From: Cryobacterium sp.
GTDB taxonomy: Bacteria > Actinomycetota > Actinomycetes > Actinomycetales > Microbacteriaceae
Assembly: GCA_019638935.1 (NCBI GenBank)
Contig: JAHBSW010000024.1
Coordinates: 1-35,355 of the forward strand
Length of the DNA stretch: 35,355 nucleotides
Direction of reading: 5' to 3'
Part shown: piece after piece, positions 9,566 to 18,752 of the stretch
Layout: each line of letters starts with the position of its first letter
Position numbering within the stretch: position 1 is the first letter of the stretch
Program-made: the position numbers and the translations under genes
Notes under the pieces: model-generated
Seen by the model: the letters and a program-made list of their open reading frames with translations, nothing else
Told to the model about the DNA's origin: nothing
Database searches by the model: none

Positions 9566-9904
9566 TCAGTCGCCGGGAACGCCGAAGACCTTCTTGCTGA
9601 TGGCGCTCACGTCGCGGTCGAGGTGCTCGAGCTTCACGTACACCGTCTCGAACTTGGCGTCCACTGCGGCGAAACCGGCCTTCATCTCCCCCGCCAACCC
9701 GTCGATGCGCGCGTGGACACCGTCGATGCGGGCGTCGACACCATCGATGCGACCGTGCACCCCTTCGATGCGACCGTTGACACCATCGATCGCAGACGTC
9801 AGCGCGCGCATCAGCAGCGTCGTCATGAGGGTCATGCCGCCGAGCATGACCGCAGCGAACACCCCCAGGAGCGTCCAGATCTGCGGATCGTTCACCGGGC
9901 TCAT
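9566..9904 (-). CDS. Small membrane-anchored coiled-coil protein
   Basis: A 112-residue protein with one N-terminal membrane helix (IWTLLGVFAAVMLGGMTLMTTLL, residues ~9-32) followed by an almost perfect seven-residue repeat of the form RIDGVHA over residues ~40-75, then a Lys/Glu-rich end. Such a heptad predicts a long coiled coil on one side of the membrane. No enzymatic motif is present and I do not recognise a named family. The ATG at 9904 abuts GGAGGG with no spacer; GTG three codons later has a better distance from it (9 nt), so the true start may be there. It sits between the two DUF58-transglutaminase units in the same direction, so a structural role in that system is possible but unproven. 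Confidence 0.75.
   Translation of the reverse strand: MSPVNDPQIWTLLGVFAAVMLGGMTLMTTLLMRALTSAIDGVNGRIEGVHGRIDGVDARIDGVHARIDGLAGEMKAGFAAVDAKFETVYVKLEHLDRDVSAISKKVFGVPGD
9700..9804. repeat. Five tandem 21-bp units encoding the heptads
   Basis: Head-to-tail 21-bp units beginning at 9700, 9721, 9742, 9763 and 9784, each starting with a form of CGTCGATGCG. Twenty-one bp equals one heptad, so changes in copy number keep the reading frame and lengthen or shorten the coiled coil. Confidence 0.85.
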
Positions 9905-9992
9905 CCCTCCATTGTGTCAGCCAATCCCACGAGCGTGCCAGCGCCCGTCGCCGCACCGGCACTCGCACCCGACCGCAGAGGGTAGCCGGCGG

Positions 9993-12287
9993 TCAACCGC
10001 GCCGGTGGAGGACAACACGACTCACGAGCGAGGGCGCCAGGAGGTGCGCTCTCGCGCGGTTGCCGCTCTCGAGCCCCGCGAGCAGTCGGGCGATCACCGA
10101 CTCGAGGTCATCCGCGAGCGAGCCGCTCGGTGAGGCATCACGTGGCGGCCCGAACTCGCTGAGCTCCAGCGCCTCGCGAATGCGGTCCAGCGCCTCTCGA
10201 GCCGTGTCGTTCATGCCGCGCACGCGCGACAACCGCTCGACGACCGCGCGCGGGGTGAGTGCGGGCGAGAGCTCGACCCCGGCATCCTTCGCCGTGTCGA
10301 GCACCTCACGCCACGCGGTTGCCGCTGGTCGCCGCCCCGCGCGCCCCTTCCCCGCGCGCACGGCGGTGATGCGGCGACGGCGAATGAGTGCGCGAACGCC
10401 CGCCGGCACGAGCGCGAGCCCCGCGGCGATGAGGGCGATGCTCGCAAGGGCGAACAGTCCGGTGAGGTTGACGGTCGTGATCCAGTTGGCAGCGTTCGGC
10501 CCGTCGTCGATGCGGGGCCCGAAGGGGTCGGCGACCTCGACGGGACCGCTCGGCGGGTTCGGGCCGCCCTGGTTCACCGCCGGCACCCCCTCGAGCACGG
10601 GGTTCGCGTAGCTGGGCAGCGAGCCGCGGCTCGGTGTCGGCTCGAACGCGACCCAGCCGATGCCGTCGAAGTAGAGCTCGGGCCAGGCGTGCAGATCGTG
10701 CGTCGTGACCTCGTAGAGGGTTCGCCCTGCGTCGCTGCCGTGCTGACGGGTACCCTCCTGGAAGCCCACGATGATGCGGCTCGGGATGCCGAGCACGCGC
10801 GCCATCGTCGCCATCGCCGACGCGAAGTGGATGCAGTAGCCGCTTCTCGCCTCGAGGAACGCCGCGATCGCCTCGACATTCGTCGCGTCGTAGCCCTCGA
10901 CGACGGGGGCATCCTCGGAGTAGCGGAACGGCGCCCTGCGCAGCGCCTCCTGCAGCGCGACCGCGCGCTCGTAGCTGGAGGTGGCCTCGCCCGTGAGCTC
11001 TCGCGCCGTCTCGGAGATCACAGCGGGCAGTGCGGGCAGGGCGAGATACTTCTCGAGCCCTTCGGGCACGCTCGAGCCCGCGGCACGCAGCTGCTGTGGC
11101 GTCGGCTCGACCCGAACGCTCGTCACCGCGAAGTCCTCACCCGCCGCGAGCGATCCGTTGCTCGCGATGGTGAACGACTCCGGCACCCACTTCCAGTCGC
11201 CCGCGAGCCCGACGATGCTTCGTGCGGGGTACGGCACGGGCAGCCACGGGCTCTGCAGGTTGCCGACATGGATGTAGCCGACCTCGGGGCGCGTCGGCAC
11301 GACGCGGTCGAGCCCGGATGCCCGGGGCAGGTCGACGGGGCGGCGCTCGGTCAGCAGCTCGGGCCGCTCGGGCTGCCAGGAGTCCCCCGCGAAATCGCTG
11401 ATCTCGCTCAGCCGCAGGTAGTACCCCTCGCCCGACACGGTGCTGTAGCTGAGCACGGGCACCGGTTCATTGCGCCGGAGGTCGTCGCCCAGCCGCAGAA
11501 TCGGGTTGGCTCCCGTCGCAACCGCGGGGCCGAGCGCGTTGGTCGTCACCGCGACGTCGGTCGGGGGCAAGACGGCGGGAACCACGAGGCCTGCGACGAC
11601 CGCGCTCGCGGCGATGCTCGCGACGGCCGCCGCCGCACGCCCGCTGAACGGCCGTCGGCGCCCTGATCGCGAGGCAGCACGGCCGGGTCTCGACGGCCGA
11701 AGCAGCAGGAGCGCCAGGTAGGAGGCGGCCGTCGCGATGAAGAAGGGTCGGCTCCAGTCACCCTCGGGCGGGATCGTCGGCACGAGGAAGAGTGCGGCGA
11801 GGGGCACCCCGACGAGCGCGGGAGCGTGCAGCGAGAACACGACGATCTCCGCGACGACGAGCACGACCACTACGCCGAGGGAGAGCACGAACGAGATCGA
11901 TTCATCGGCTCGCGCCGGCACCGTCTGCCAGGTGATCGAGTAGGTGCTGTCGCGAACGAGGCGGCGGAACAGGTCGAACGACTCCCCCGTCGGAATGAAG
12001 CCCAGCAGCGCCGTATGGCCCGCGAACCGCGCGACCACGAGCACGGCGAGCGCGAGGAACGACGCGAACGGTGCGAACACCGGCCCCAGCCCGGCCGCGC
12101 GTGCGACGAGGCCGACCCCGATCGACACCCCCGTGAGGGCGAGAGCCCACCACCACCAGCCCCAGCCCTCGAGCACGGTGTGCAGCCCCGCGAAGGCGAG
12201 AGCGAGCGTGACGGCGAGCACCACCGCAACCGGCCAGTCGGCCCGCAACCGCGCACCGAATCGGGCGCGCACGCCCGCCTCATCCAT
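9993..12287 (-). CDS. Transglutaminase-like membrane protein, TgpA/DUF3488 type (paralogue 2)
   Basis: A 764-residue paralogue of the gene at 4939-7128 with the same plan: a block of membrane helices in the first ~230 residues (including GWGWWWWALALTGVSIGVGL), a transglutaminase core, a short Pro/Gly linker, one more helix (LTGLFALASIALIAAGLALV) and a basic tail. The catalytic Cys is in RSGYCIHFASAMATMARVLG (C485) and the His in LHAWPELYFDGIGW (H533). Their spacing, 48 residues, is the same as in paralogue 1, and the third-residue position is again Glu (FEPT). Its ATG lies inside the end of the DUF58 gene (8-bp overlap), implying coupled translation. It has no moxR of its own next to it. Confidence 0.88.
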   Translation of the reverse strand: MDEAGVRARFGARLRADWPVAVVLAVTLALAFAGLHTVLEGWGWWWWALALTGVSIGVGLVARAAGLGPVFAPFASFLALAVLVVARFAGHTALLGFIPTGESFDLFRRLVRDSTYSITWQTVPARADESISFVLSLGVVVVLVVAEIVVFSLHAPALVGVPLAALFLVPTIPPEGDWSRPFFIATAASYLALLLLRPSRPGRAASRSGRRRPFSGRAAAAVASIAASAVVAGLVVPAVLPPTDVAVTTNALGPAVATGANPILRLGDDLRRNEPVPVLSYSTVSGEGYYLRLSEISDFAGDSWQPERPELLTERRPVDLPRASGLDRVVPTRPEVGYIHVGNLQSPWLPVPYPARSIVGLAGDWKWVPESFTIASNGSLAAGEDFAVTSVRVEPTPQQLRAAGSSVPEGLEKYLALPALPAVISETARELTGEATSSYERAVALQEALRRAPFRYSEDAPVVEGYDATNVEAIAAFLEARSGYCIHFASAMATMARVLGIPSRIIVGFQEGTRQHGSDAGRTLYEVTTHDLHAWPELYFDGIGWVAFEPTPSRGSLPSYANPVLEGVPAVNQGGPNPPSGPVEVADPFGPRIDDGPNAANWITTVNLTGLFALASIALIAAGLALVPAGVRALIRRRRITAVRAGKGRAGRRPAATAWREVLDTAKDAGVELSPALTPRAVVERLSRVRGMNDTAREALDRIREALELSEFGPPRDASPSGSLADDLESVIARLLAGLESGNRARAHLLAPSLVSRVVLHRRG

Positions 12288-13545
12288 GAGCGCCTACCCG
12301 CAGCCACGCCTCAGCGACGCTGTCGTCGTCGGCCACCCGCACGACCGACCAGCCCGCCCTGCGCAGGGTGGCGAGCGAGGCATCCGGAGTCTCGTGGGCG
12401 ACGAAGGCGATCGCCGAGTCGAAGAGTGCGCGCGAGTCGGCGAGGTCGCCCACGAGTTCCGCATCGGGCACACCGAGCACCGCGAACGCCGAGCCGAGAC
12501 CGCCCGCGGGCCCCGCATGCGAGGGTTCGGTGCGCCACCGCGGCCGCCGGTAGTCGTCGAAGCTCAGACCCGCCCGGGCCAGCGACTCGGTGAAGTCCGC
12601 GGTCGAACGCGCCTCGGCGAGCTGCGGCTGCGCGGTCTCGACGACATGCACCGCCAGCCCGGATGCCGCGAGGTGGTCACGCAGGCTCGCCACCATCGAG
12701 AGCGACCACTCGAAGCCGCGACTGAACGGATGCCGCGTGCGAGCGCCCTCGACATCCGGGTACCGCTTAGCCCTCGTCTCCACGAGGAGCACCGCCGAGG
12801 CGTGCGAGCGCCGCTCGTCCTCGCGCACCATGAGCTCGCCGTGGCGGGCCGACGACCGCCAGTGCACACGGCGCAGCGCGTCACCCGAGCGGTACTCGCG
12901 CGTCATCACATCGTGCTCGCCGGCGAGGGCGCGGTGCTGAAACAGCCGAGCGCTTCCGCTGTCGGCCGCGATCTCGACGACACCGCTCGCGAGAGGGACG
13001 GTCTCGGGGGCGACGACGACACGCTCGAGCCGTCCGTACTCGCACTCGAGCGTCATGAGCCCGAACGGGTCGGCGAACCGCGCGACGAAGGGACCGACAT
13101 CGACGACACCGCGCTGCGGTGGAACGAGCCCGTAGCGAAGCTCCACCGTGCGATCGGCCACGAGCGAGTTCAACGCCCGGGTCTCGCTCACGCCGGGCTG
13201 CCAGGGCAAGCGATCCCACCACTGGCCGGCGCTCGTCGCGCGAGAGCCGCGATTGCGCACGAGCAGTCGCACCACACCGACGCTGCGGGCGGCAAGCATC
13301 CGCGGGGAGATCACACGCACGAGCTGAAGCTCATTGCGCTCGCGACTCGCGAGCACGGTCGCCACGGCTGGCGGCGCGGCAGCGAAGCACGCGACGACGA
13401 GCAACTCGGGCCAGCCGGCGATGTACGCCGTCACGAGTGCGAGGCCCGCGAAACCCAGGAACGCGCCCCCGCGCGGGGTCAGGCGCACCCGACGCCGGCC
13501 GCGAATCATCCCCGTCGGTGCTGCGGATCCATCGGTGCGAGACAT
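12280..13545 (-). CDS. DUF58 family protein (paralogue 2)
   Basis: A 421-residue DUF58 protein with two N-terminal membrane helices (residues ~27-65), an extracytoplasmic beta-rich stretch and the signature RRVHWRSSARHGELMVREDE, nearly identical to that of the DUF58 protein at 7151-8437. The ATG at 13545 has GGAAGG about 9 nt upstream. It heads the second DUF58-transglutaminase unit and is divergent from the DUF2207 gene across an 85-bp gap. With no moxR beside it, it may rely on the MoxR encoded at 8446-9453. Confidence 0.88.
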   Translation of the reverse strand: MSRTDGSAAPTGMIRGRRRVRLTPRGGAFLGFAGLALVTAYIAGWPELLVVACFAAAPPAVATVLASRERNELQLVRVISPRMLAARSVGVVRLLVRNRGSRATSAGQWWDRLPWQPGVSETRALNSLVADRTVELRYGLVPPQRGVVDVGPFVARFADPFGLMTLECEYGRLERVVVAPETVPLASGVVEIAADSGSARLFQHRALAGEHDVMTREYRSGDALRRVHWRSSARHGELMVREDERRSHASAVLLVETRAKRYPDVEGARTRHPFSRGFEWSLSMVASLRDHLAASGLAVHVVETAQPQLAEARSTADFTESLARAGLSFDDYRRPRWRTEPSHAGPAGGLGSAFAVLGVPDAELVGDLADSRALFDSAIAFVAHETPDASLATLRRAGWSVVRVADDDSVAEAWLRVGAHG

Positions 13546-13597
13546 CGTTGTCGGCCTTCCGCCCGTGCACGCCGCGAACAGCGTGCGTGGGCACTAT

Positions 13598-13609
13598 CGA
13601 GTCTGCCAC
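13598..13609 (-). promoter_or_regulatory. 12-bp motif upstream of second DUF58 unit
   Basis: GTGGCAGACTCG, identical to the element before moxR, followed here by a GATAGT hexamer that could be a -10. It lies in the 85-bp divergent gap, so it could also affect the DUF2207 promoter on the other strand. Confidence 0.4.
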
Positions 13610-13618
13610 CTCACGCCC

Positions 13619-13624
13619 TAGCCT
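13619..13624 (+). promoter_or_regulatory. -10 hexamer TAGCCT, leaderless start of DUF2207 gene
   Basis: TAGCCT ends 6 nt before ATG 13631 and there is no ribosome site. Transcription starting at or next to the A of the ATG would give a leaderless mRNA. Confidence 0.6.
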
Positions 13625-13630
13625 GTCTCT

Positions 13631-15511
13631 ATGAGCACACGGCAGCGTCGTTCTGAGCACCTGCAGCGTCGTCGTCCTCCGAAAAAGCGAGCCGCCTCGC
13701 TCACCGCCCTCCTCGCCGCCGCGACCGTCGCCCTGTCGACGCTGCTTGTCGCCGCGCCCGCCCCTCCACCGGCGTATGCCGGCGTCGACGACTTCTACTT
13801 CGAGTCGTTCCACTCCGACTACTACCTGGGTCGCGACGCCGCCGGCAACGCGACCCTGCGAACAGTCGAGACCATCGTCGCCGTCTTCCCCGAGTTCGAC
13901 CAGAACCGCGGCATCCTGCGCGCGATACCCCTGCAGTACGGCGACGTCGACCTCGAGATCTCGCGGATCAGCGTCACCGACCGGTTCGGCGACGAGCATC
14001 CGTGGCAGCGCGAGACCGACGGCGGCTTCGCCGTCATTCGCGTGGGAAGCGCGAGCCGCTACGTGCACGGCACGCAGACCTACGTCGTCGAGTACAGCCA
14101 GCGCAACGTCGTGCGGTCGTTCAGCGACACCGCATCGGACGAGTTCTACTGGGACGTCAACGGCACCGGCTGGCGTCAGCCGTTCGATCGCGTGAGCATG
14201 ACGCTGCACCTCGAAGACGGCATCGACGCCGACCTCACCGGGGCGTCCGCGTGCTACTTCGGCTACGAGGGGTCGACCGACCGCTGCGACATCGTGCGCA
14301 CCGCGACCGGATTCGAAGCGTCCGTCAGCGAGCTTCTGCCGTGGCAGACCATGACGATCGCCGTGGGCTTCGACCCCGATGCCTTCGTCGACCCGCCGAT
14401 CTTCCGCGAGAGCTGGGTGTTCACGGTGCTGCCGTGGCTGCTGCTGATCGGCTCGGCGGCGACGTGGCTCTTCGCCCTGCTGTGGCGCGTCGTCAAGTGG
14501 CGCGATCACCCGGGCCGCGGCATCATCGTTCCGCAGTACACGCCGCTGCCGGATGCCTACCCCGCCCTCGCCGCGCACCTGCTCGACCGAAAGAAGGCGG
14601 CCCTGCCCGCCCAGCTCATCGACTTCGCGGTCAACGACGTCATCAAGATCCGCGAGAACCTCGAGCGGCTCGGAGACAACCGCTGGGAGATCGAGCTGCT
14701 CGTCGACCCGAGCGAGCTCGAGCCCGAGAGACGCAAACTGCTGCAGTACATCTTCGACAAGCCCTCCCGCGGCAGACGCGTCACCCTCGCCGGCGCCGAC
14801 CGCAAACTCGGCGACCGACTGGCGAAGGCGACGACCGAGCTCGAGAAGCGGCTGTCGAGCCGAGGGTGGATGGCGAAGCCGAGCTCGAAGCTTCCGAGGA
14901 TCACCGGCACGATCACGGGCTGGATCGTCGTGATCTCGATCGCACTGTGGGCGTACTCCTTCTTCGCCGAGACCGACAGTCCACTGCTCTGGATCGCCCC
15001 GTGGGCATGTTTCTTCCTCTGGATCTTCACCTCCGGCGCAGCGAAGCCCCCCTACCTGCTCACCGAATCGGGTGCGGCGGCGCGGGACTACCTCTACGGC
15101 ATCCGGGACTATCTTCAGCTCGCCGAGGCCGACCGCATCCGCATGCTGCAGGGGCCGGAGACAGCCGAGCGCATCGACGTCACCGACCGTCAGGCCGTCG
15201 TCAAGCTCTACGAGAGGCTCCTCGGCTATGCCGTGGTCTTCGGGGTCGAGCGCCAGTGGCTGGGCGAACTGGCGAAGGACTACGAGCAGTACGGGCAGCC
15301 CGAGTGGGCGAAGGGCACGCGCACGCTCTACTCGATCGACACGTTCTCGCACTCGATCGCGAGCACGCGCTTCGCCGTCACCCCGCCCGTATCCACCTCC
15401 TCGGGGGGCTCCTCGTGGAGCTCCTCTGACAGCAGCTCGTTCTCGGGCGGCTCAAGCGGAGGCGGATCCTCCGGTGGCGGCGGAGGCGGCGGAGGCGGGG
15501 GCGGCTGGTAG
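13631..15511 (+). CDS. DUF2207 domain membrane protein with Gly-rich tail
   Basis: A 626-residue exported membrane protein of unknown function. It has a long basic n-region and a signal peptide ending near PPAYA (residues ~23-50), then a beta-rich extracytoplasmic DUF2207 domain opening with [21 protein letters not shown] membrane helix follows at ~258-285 ([22 protein letters not shown]), then a cytoplasmic region, two further helices at ~425-460, and a second cytoplasmic part. It ends in a Ser-rich stretch and an 11-residue Gly run before a final Trp, typical of this family. It diverges from the duplicated DUF58 operon and probably acts at the envelope. Its last 60 bp overlap cofE on the other strand. 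Confidence 0.88.
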   Translation: MSTRQRRSEHLQRRRPPKKRAASLTALLAAATVALSTLLVAAPAPPPAYAGVDDFYFESFHSDYYLGRDAAGNATLRTVETIVAVFPEFDQNRGILRAIPLQYGDVDLEISRISVTDRFGDEHPWQRETDGGFAVIRVGSASRYVHGTQTYVVEYSQRNVVRSFSDTASDEFYWDVNGTGWRQPFDRVSMTLHLEDGIDADLTGASACYFGYEGSTDRCDIVRTATGFEASVSELLPWQTMTIAVGFDPDAFVDPPIFRESWVFTVLPWLLLIGSAATWLFALLWRVVKWRDHPGRGIIVPQYTPLPDAYPALAAHLLDRKKAALPAQLIDFAVNDVIKIRENLERLGDNRWEIELLVDPSELEPERRKLLQYIFDKPSRGRRVTLAGADRKLGDRLAKATTELEKRLSSRGWMAKPSSKLPRITGTITGWIVVISIALWAYSFFAETDSPLLWIAPWACFFLWIFTSGAAKPPYLLTESGAAARDYLYGIRDYLQLAEADRIRMLQGPETAERIDVTDRQAVVKLYERLLGYAVVFGVERQWLGELAKDYEQYGQPEWAKGTRTLYSIDTFSHSIASTRFAVTPPVSTSSGGSSWSSSDSSSFSGGSSGGGSSGGGGGGGGGGGW

Positions 15512-16264
15512 GCCCGCCGCCGCATCACGGTAGCCCGCGGCGTACGCCTCCTCGGTGCCGAGCGAGAAGAGATCGTCAGCGAGCGGGCGGATGATGCTGC
15601 TCGCCCCCGGCTCGTCGAGCTCACCCACCAGGTGGCCCAGCCCCCGCACGATCGCCACGGGCACACCGGATGCCTTTCCCTTGACCAGCTCGGCCGCGCC
15701 GGCGAGTTCGTCGGCCACCGCGACGATCGTCGCCTCCAGCGTGCGGCCGTGGGCGTCGGTGCCACCGCGCAGGTCATCCAGTGCCCTGACCCCGGCGGCG
15801 CCGATCGCGACGTCGGTCTGACCGAGCCGCCACGGGCGCCCCAGGGTGTCGGAGAGAACCACGCCGACTCTCGGACCGCGCGCCCTGAGCCCCGCGCACA
15901 GGGCTCGCGCCGAGGCATCCGGATCTTCGGGCAGAAGCAGCACGGTGCCGTGCGGCGCGTTGCTCGAGTCGACACCGGCAGCCGCGAGCACGAGTCCCTG
16001 ACGATTCTGCACGATGCGCGTCGTGCCACCCGTGTGCTCCTTGGTTGCGACGACGCGCACGGTCTCCGCGGTGATGGCGTCCTCGCGATCCAGCGCCGTG
16101 ACCAGACGTCCTTCGGCCTTGGACACGATCTTGCTCGTGACGACGAGGATGTCGCCGTCAGCGAGCTCGACTCCGTTCGCGACCGCGGCATCCGCGATGA
16201 GGTCGACGAGGTCGTCGCCCTCGGCGACCTCAGCCATCCCCGTGAGAGGAATCACCGAGAACAT
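15452..16264 (-). CDS. cofE: Coenzyme F420-0:L-glutamate ligase (stand-alone CofE)
   Basis: A 270-residue enzyme that adds gamma-linked glutamates to F420-0 using GTP, the last step in making functional F420. Family landmarks: start [54 protein letters not shown], and [26 protein letters not shown]. It lacks the C-terminal nitroreductase domain of mycobacterial FbiB. The ATG at 16264 follows the Fgd-like gene by 2 nt. The last 20 codons (Ala/Ser/Gly-rich, ending GGSASA) are antisense to the Gly-run of the DUF2207 gene, an unusual convergent coding overlap. The neighbouring F420-dependent enzyme and the ABC cassette at 2040-4950 support a role in F420 salvage. Confidence 0.9.
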   Translation of the reverse strand: MFSVIPLTGMAEVAEGDDLVDLIADAAVANGVELADGDILVVTSKIVSKAEGRLVTALDREDAITAETVRVVATKEHTGGTTRIVQNRQGLVLAAAGVDSSNAPHGTVLLLPEDPDASARALCAGLRARGPRVGVVLSDTLGRPWRLGQTDVAIGAAGVRALDDLRGGTDAHGRTLEATIVAVADELAGAAELVKGKASGVPVAIVRGLGHLVGELDEPGASSIIRPLADDLFSLGTEEAYAAGYRDAAAGLPAAPASAASAATGGSASA

Positions 16265-16266
16265 CG

Positions 16267-17283
16267 TCAGCGCGCGATCTTCGGGAGCACGTCGCGCGCG
16301 AACACGTCGATCCACTCGCGCTGATTGCGGCCGACATTGTGCAGGTAGATGCGGTCGAAGCCGAGGTCGGCGAACCTCTGAATCGAGGCGCGGTGCACGT
16401 CGGGGTCGCTGGAGATGACCATGCGGCCCTCGAAGTCCTCCGGACGAACGAGCTTCGCCATCTGCTCGAGCTCGAAAGGGCTGCGGATATCGCCCTTGGG
16501 AAACTTCATCCCGCCGTTCGGCCACTCGACCATCGCGTTCGTCAGCGCCTCCTCGTCGGTCGGCGCCCATGACAGGTGCAGCTGCAGCACCCTGGGAGCC
16601 TTGCTCGGGTTCTTGCCGGCTTCCCGAGCCCCGTCGTCGAACTTGCCGAAGAGCATCTCGATCTTCTCCAGCGGGGCACCGACCGTGATGAGACCGTCGA
16701 CGGTCTTGCCCGCGCGCTTCGCCGTGACAGGGCCGGCGGTGGCCACGAGAATCTCGGGTGCGACCTCGGGCATCGTCCACAGCCGCGTCGACTCGAGCGT
16801 GAAGAACTCGCCTCTGTGCTTGACGTCTTGGTTCGTCAATCCCGAGTGGAAGAGCTTGCGGATGATGTCGATGGCCTCGAACATACGGTTGATGCGCTCG
16901 GGCGCCTCGGGCCAGTACTGACCGACGATGTGCTCGTTGAGGGCCTCGCCGCTGCCGAGCCCGAGCCAGTGGCGGCCCGGATACATGGCCGCGAGCGTCG
17001 CGCTCGCCTGGGCGACCATGGCGGGGTGCCAGCGGAACGAGGGTGCCGTCACTCCGGGACCCATGTCGCCCTTGGTGCGTTCACCGATCGCCGAGAGAAC
17101 GTTCCACACGAAGGGGCTGTTGCCCTGCTGGGGAACCCACGGCTGAAAGTGGTCGGCCGCCATGACACCCGAGAAGCCTTTGCTTTCGGCGTACGCGGAG
17201 AGCTCCACAGCCTCCGTCGGGTGGAACTGCTCCAGCATCGCCGCGTAACCGATTCGTAGAGAACCGCTGCGCAATGAGGTCAT
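16267..17283 (-). CDS. F420-dependent glucose-6-phosphate dehydrogenase-like oxidoreductase
   Basis: A 338-residue luciferase-like TIM-barrel enzyme of the Fgd group, which reduces F420 with glucose 6-phosphate or a similar substrate. Conserved features match mycobacterial Fgd1: LEQFHP near the N-terminus, ADHFQPW (the His-x3-Trp active-site pair), [28 protein letters not shown] and [10 protein letters not shown] near the C-terminus, where Fgd1 has a phosphate-binding Arg. Some Fgd1 phosphate-contact lysines are not clearly matched, so the sugar substrate is uncertain. Its ATG overlaps the EamA stop (ATGA) and cofE follows after 2 nt, so all three are probably co-expressed. A TAGGCT hexamer 6 nt before the ATG may provide an extra internal leaderless start. 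Confidence 0.85.
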   Translation of the reverse strand: MTSLRSGSLRIGYAAMLEQFHPTEAVELSAYAESKGFSGVMAADHFQPWVPQQGNSPFVWNVLSAIGERTKGDMGPGVTAPSFRWHPAMVAQASATLAAMYPGRHWLGLGSGEALNEHIVGQYWPEAPERINRMFEAIDIIRKLFHSGLTNQDVKHRGEFFTLESTRLWTMPEVAPEILVATAGPVTAKRAGKTVDGLITVGAPLEKIEMLFGKFDDGAREAGKNPSKAPRVLQLHLSWAPTDEEALTNAMVEWPNGGMKFPKGDIRSPFELEQMAKLVRPEDFEGRMVISSDPDVHRASIQRFADLGFDRIYLHNVGRNQREWIDVFARDVLPKIAR

Positions 17284-18218
17284 CTGTTTAGCCTAGCTAA
17301 GGAACGGGTGCTGCCGATGGTGAGCACGACGATTCCCAGCGCCAGTACCCCGACGCCGAGAAGACCGAGCGGAGCAAGCCGTTCACCGAGCACGACGAAG
17401 CCGAGCGTCGACGCCGTGAGGGGTTCAGCGAGCGTAAGCGTGGTGACGGTCGATGCCCTCAGCGCGGTGAGGCCCAGACCGAAGAGAACGTAGCCGAGCG
17501 TCGTCGTCACGAGACCGAGCCACAGCGCCATGATCATGCCGTCGACGGTCGCCAGCCACCCATAGTCGGTGAGCAGCAGAATCGGGATGCTCGCCACCGC
17601 CGACCAGCCGAACAGCGCGCCCATCGAGCTCGTCGAGTCCCACCCGCGGCCGATGAGCTCCTTGCCCGCGAGAGCGTAGACGGCGTAGCCCAGACCCGCG
17701 CCGACCGAGGCGAGCAGCCCGAGCGGGTCGGCGGACACGAGTGCCCCCTCGCCCGCACTCGCGAGTCCCAGAAGCACCACGCCCGCCGTGGCGATCACCG
17801 TCGCGACGAGCCACCACGTCCCCGGGAACCGCCGATAGAGCATCCAGTCGAGAACACCCGTCAGCACGGGTGCGGAACCGAGCGCCACGACCGTGCCCAC
17901 CGCGACGCCGTTCGCCGCCGTGCCCGCGAAGAAGCTCGGCTGGTACGCCACCACCCCCGCCGCTCCAAGGGCGATGACGAGCCAGGTGGGAACGCGATGC
18001 ATCGACGACTCGGGTGCGAGCATTGGAACCGGCACAGCACGGACTGCAGCACGTCGGCGCCGCGCGAGAAGCCATGCGATCGCCGCCAGGGCGCCGCCGC
18101 CGATGACGATGCGAGCCGCCCCCACAGACAGCGCACCGGCATCCGGACCCAGCGCTGCCGCCGTGCCGGTCGTGCCGAAGCACACTGCGGCGAGCAGTAT
18201 GAAGAGAACGTGGCGCAC
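17280..18218 (-). CDS. EamA/DMT-superfamily transporter
   Basis: A 312-residue integral membrane protein with two five-helix EamA halves. Examples are helix 1 (VLFILLAAVCFGTTGTAAAL), GVVAYQPSFFAGTAANGVAVGTVVALGSAPVL in the first half and GYVLFGLGLTALRASTVTTLTLAEPL in the second. This family exports or exchanges small metabolites such as amino acids; the substrate here cannot be read. The start is GTG 18218, 12 nt after the coaD stop, without a good ribosome site, so translation may depend on coaD. Its stop overlaps the start of the Fgd-like gene, an unusual link between a DMT transporter and F420 enzymes. Confidence 0.85.
   Translation of the reverse strand: MRHVLFILLAAVCFGTTGTAAALGPDAGALSVGAARIVIGGGALAAIAWLLARRRRAAVRAVPVPMLAPESSMHRVPTWLVIALGAAGVVAYQPSFFAGTAANGVAVGTVVALGSAPVLTGVLDWMLYRRFPGTWWLVATVIATAGVVLLGLASAGEGALVSADPLGLLASVGAGLGYAVYALAGKELIGRGWDSTSSMGALFGWSAVASIPILLLTDYGWLATVDGMIMALWLGLVTTTLGYVLFGLGLTALRASTVTTLTLAEPLTASTLGFVVLGERLAPLGLLGVGVLALGIVVLTIGSTRSLARLNR
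17290..17295 (-). promoter_or_regulatory. -10-like TAGGCT within the end of eamA, before the Fgd-like gene
   Basis: TAGGCT ends 6 nt before ATG 17283, the same spacing as at other probable leaderless starts here. It is inside the last codons of the EamA gene, so it could also be chance coding sequence. Confidence 0.4.
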
Positions 18219-18230
18219 GAGGGTGTGGGG

Positions 18231-18716
18231 TCAGTGCGGTTGCTGCAGGTACTCGGCGACGACCTTGGGTACGTAGGGCGAGACGTCGCCGCCGAGCCCC
18301 GAGACCTGGCGCACGAGCGAGCTCGACACGTGCGCGTGCGCCGGGTCGGGCAGCAGGAAGATCGTCTCCACGCCCGCGAGATTGCGGTTCACGATCGCCA
18401 TGGGGGTCTCATAGGCGACGTCGACCTGCGAGCGGACGCCCTTGATGAGCACGCTCGCACCGACGTCGGTGCAGTAGTCGACGAGCAGGCCGACCGACCA
18501 GGAGGTGACGGTGACGTTGCCCTGGATTCCGGCGTCCGCGATCGCGCGCTCGATGAGCGAGACGCGCTGCGCGACGGGCAGGAGCGCGGACTTGTCGGGG
18601 TTGTGGACGACGAGCACGTGCAGCTCGTCGAAGAGCCCCGCGGCGCGGTCGATCACGTCGAGGTGACCGAGGGTGATGGGGTCGAACGAGCCCGGAGCGA
18701 CGGCGATCCTGTGCAT
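18231..18716 (-). CDS. coaD: Pantetheine-phosphate adenylyltransferase
   Basis: A 161-residue cytosolic enzyme joining 4'-phosphopantetheine to ATP to make dephospho-CoA, the fourth step of CoA synthesis. The nucleotidyltransferase motif is [15 protein letters not shown] (His18 in TLGH) and the second signature is [10 protein letters not shown] near residue 130. An in-frame GTG two codons earlier exists, but ATG 18716 is preferred because it lies 6 nt after a TAGGCT hexamer and gives the usual length. It is followed by eamA, the Fgd-like gene and cofE. Confidence 0.95.
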   Translation of the reverse strand: MHRIAVAPGSFDPITLGHLDVIDRAAGLFDELHVLVVHNPDKSALLPVAQRVSLIERAIADAGIQGNVTVTSWSVGLLVDYCTDVGASVLIKGVRSQVDVAYETPMAIVNRNLAGVETIFLLPDPAHAHVSSSLVRQVSGLGGDVSPYVPKVVAEYLQQPH

Positions 18717-18722
18717 GCTCAC

Positions 18723-18728
18723 AGCCTA
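18723..18728 (-). promoter_or_regulatory. -10 hexamer TAGGCT, leaderless start of coaD
   Basis: TAGGCT ends 6 nt before ATG 18716. No ribosome site lies in the gap. This supports the shorter coaD start. Confidence 0.6.
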
Positions 18729-18752
18729 ACCGGCGGCGACTCGGGCTTGGTG

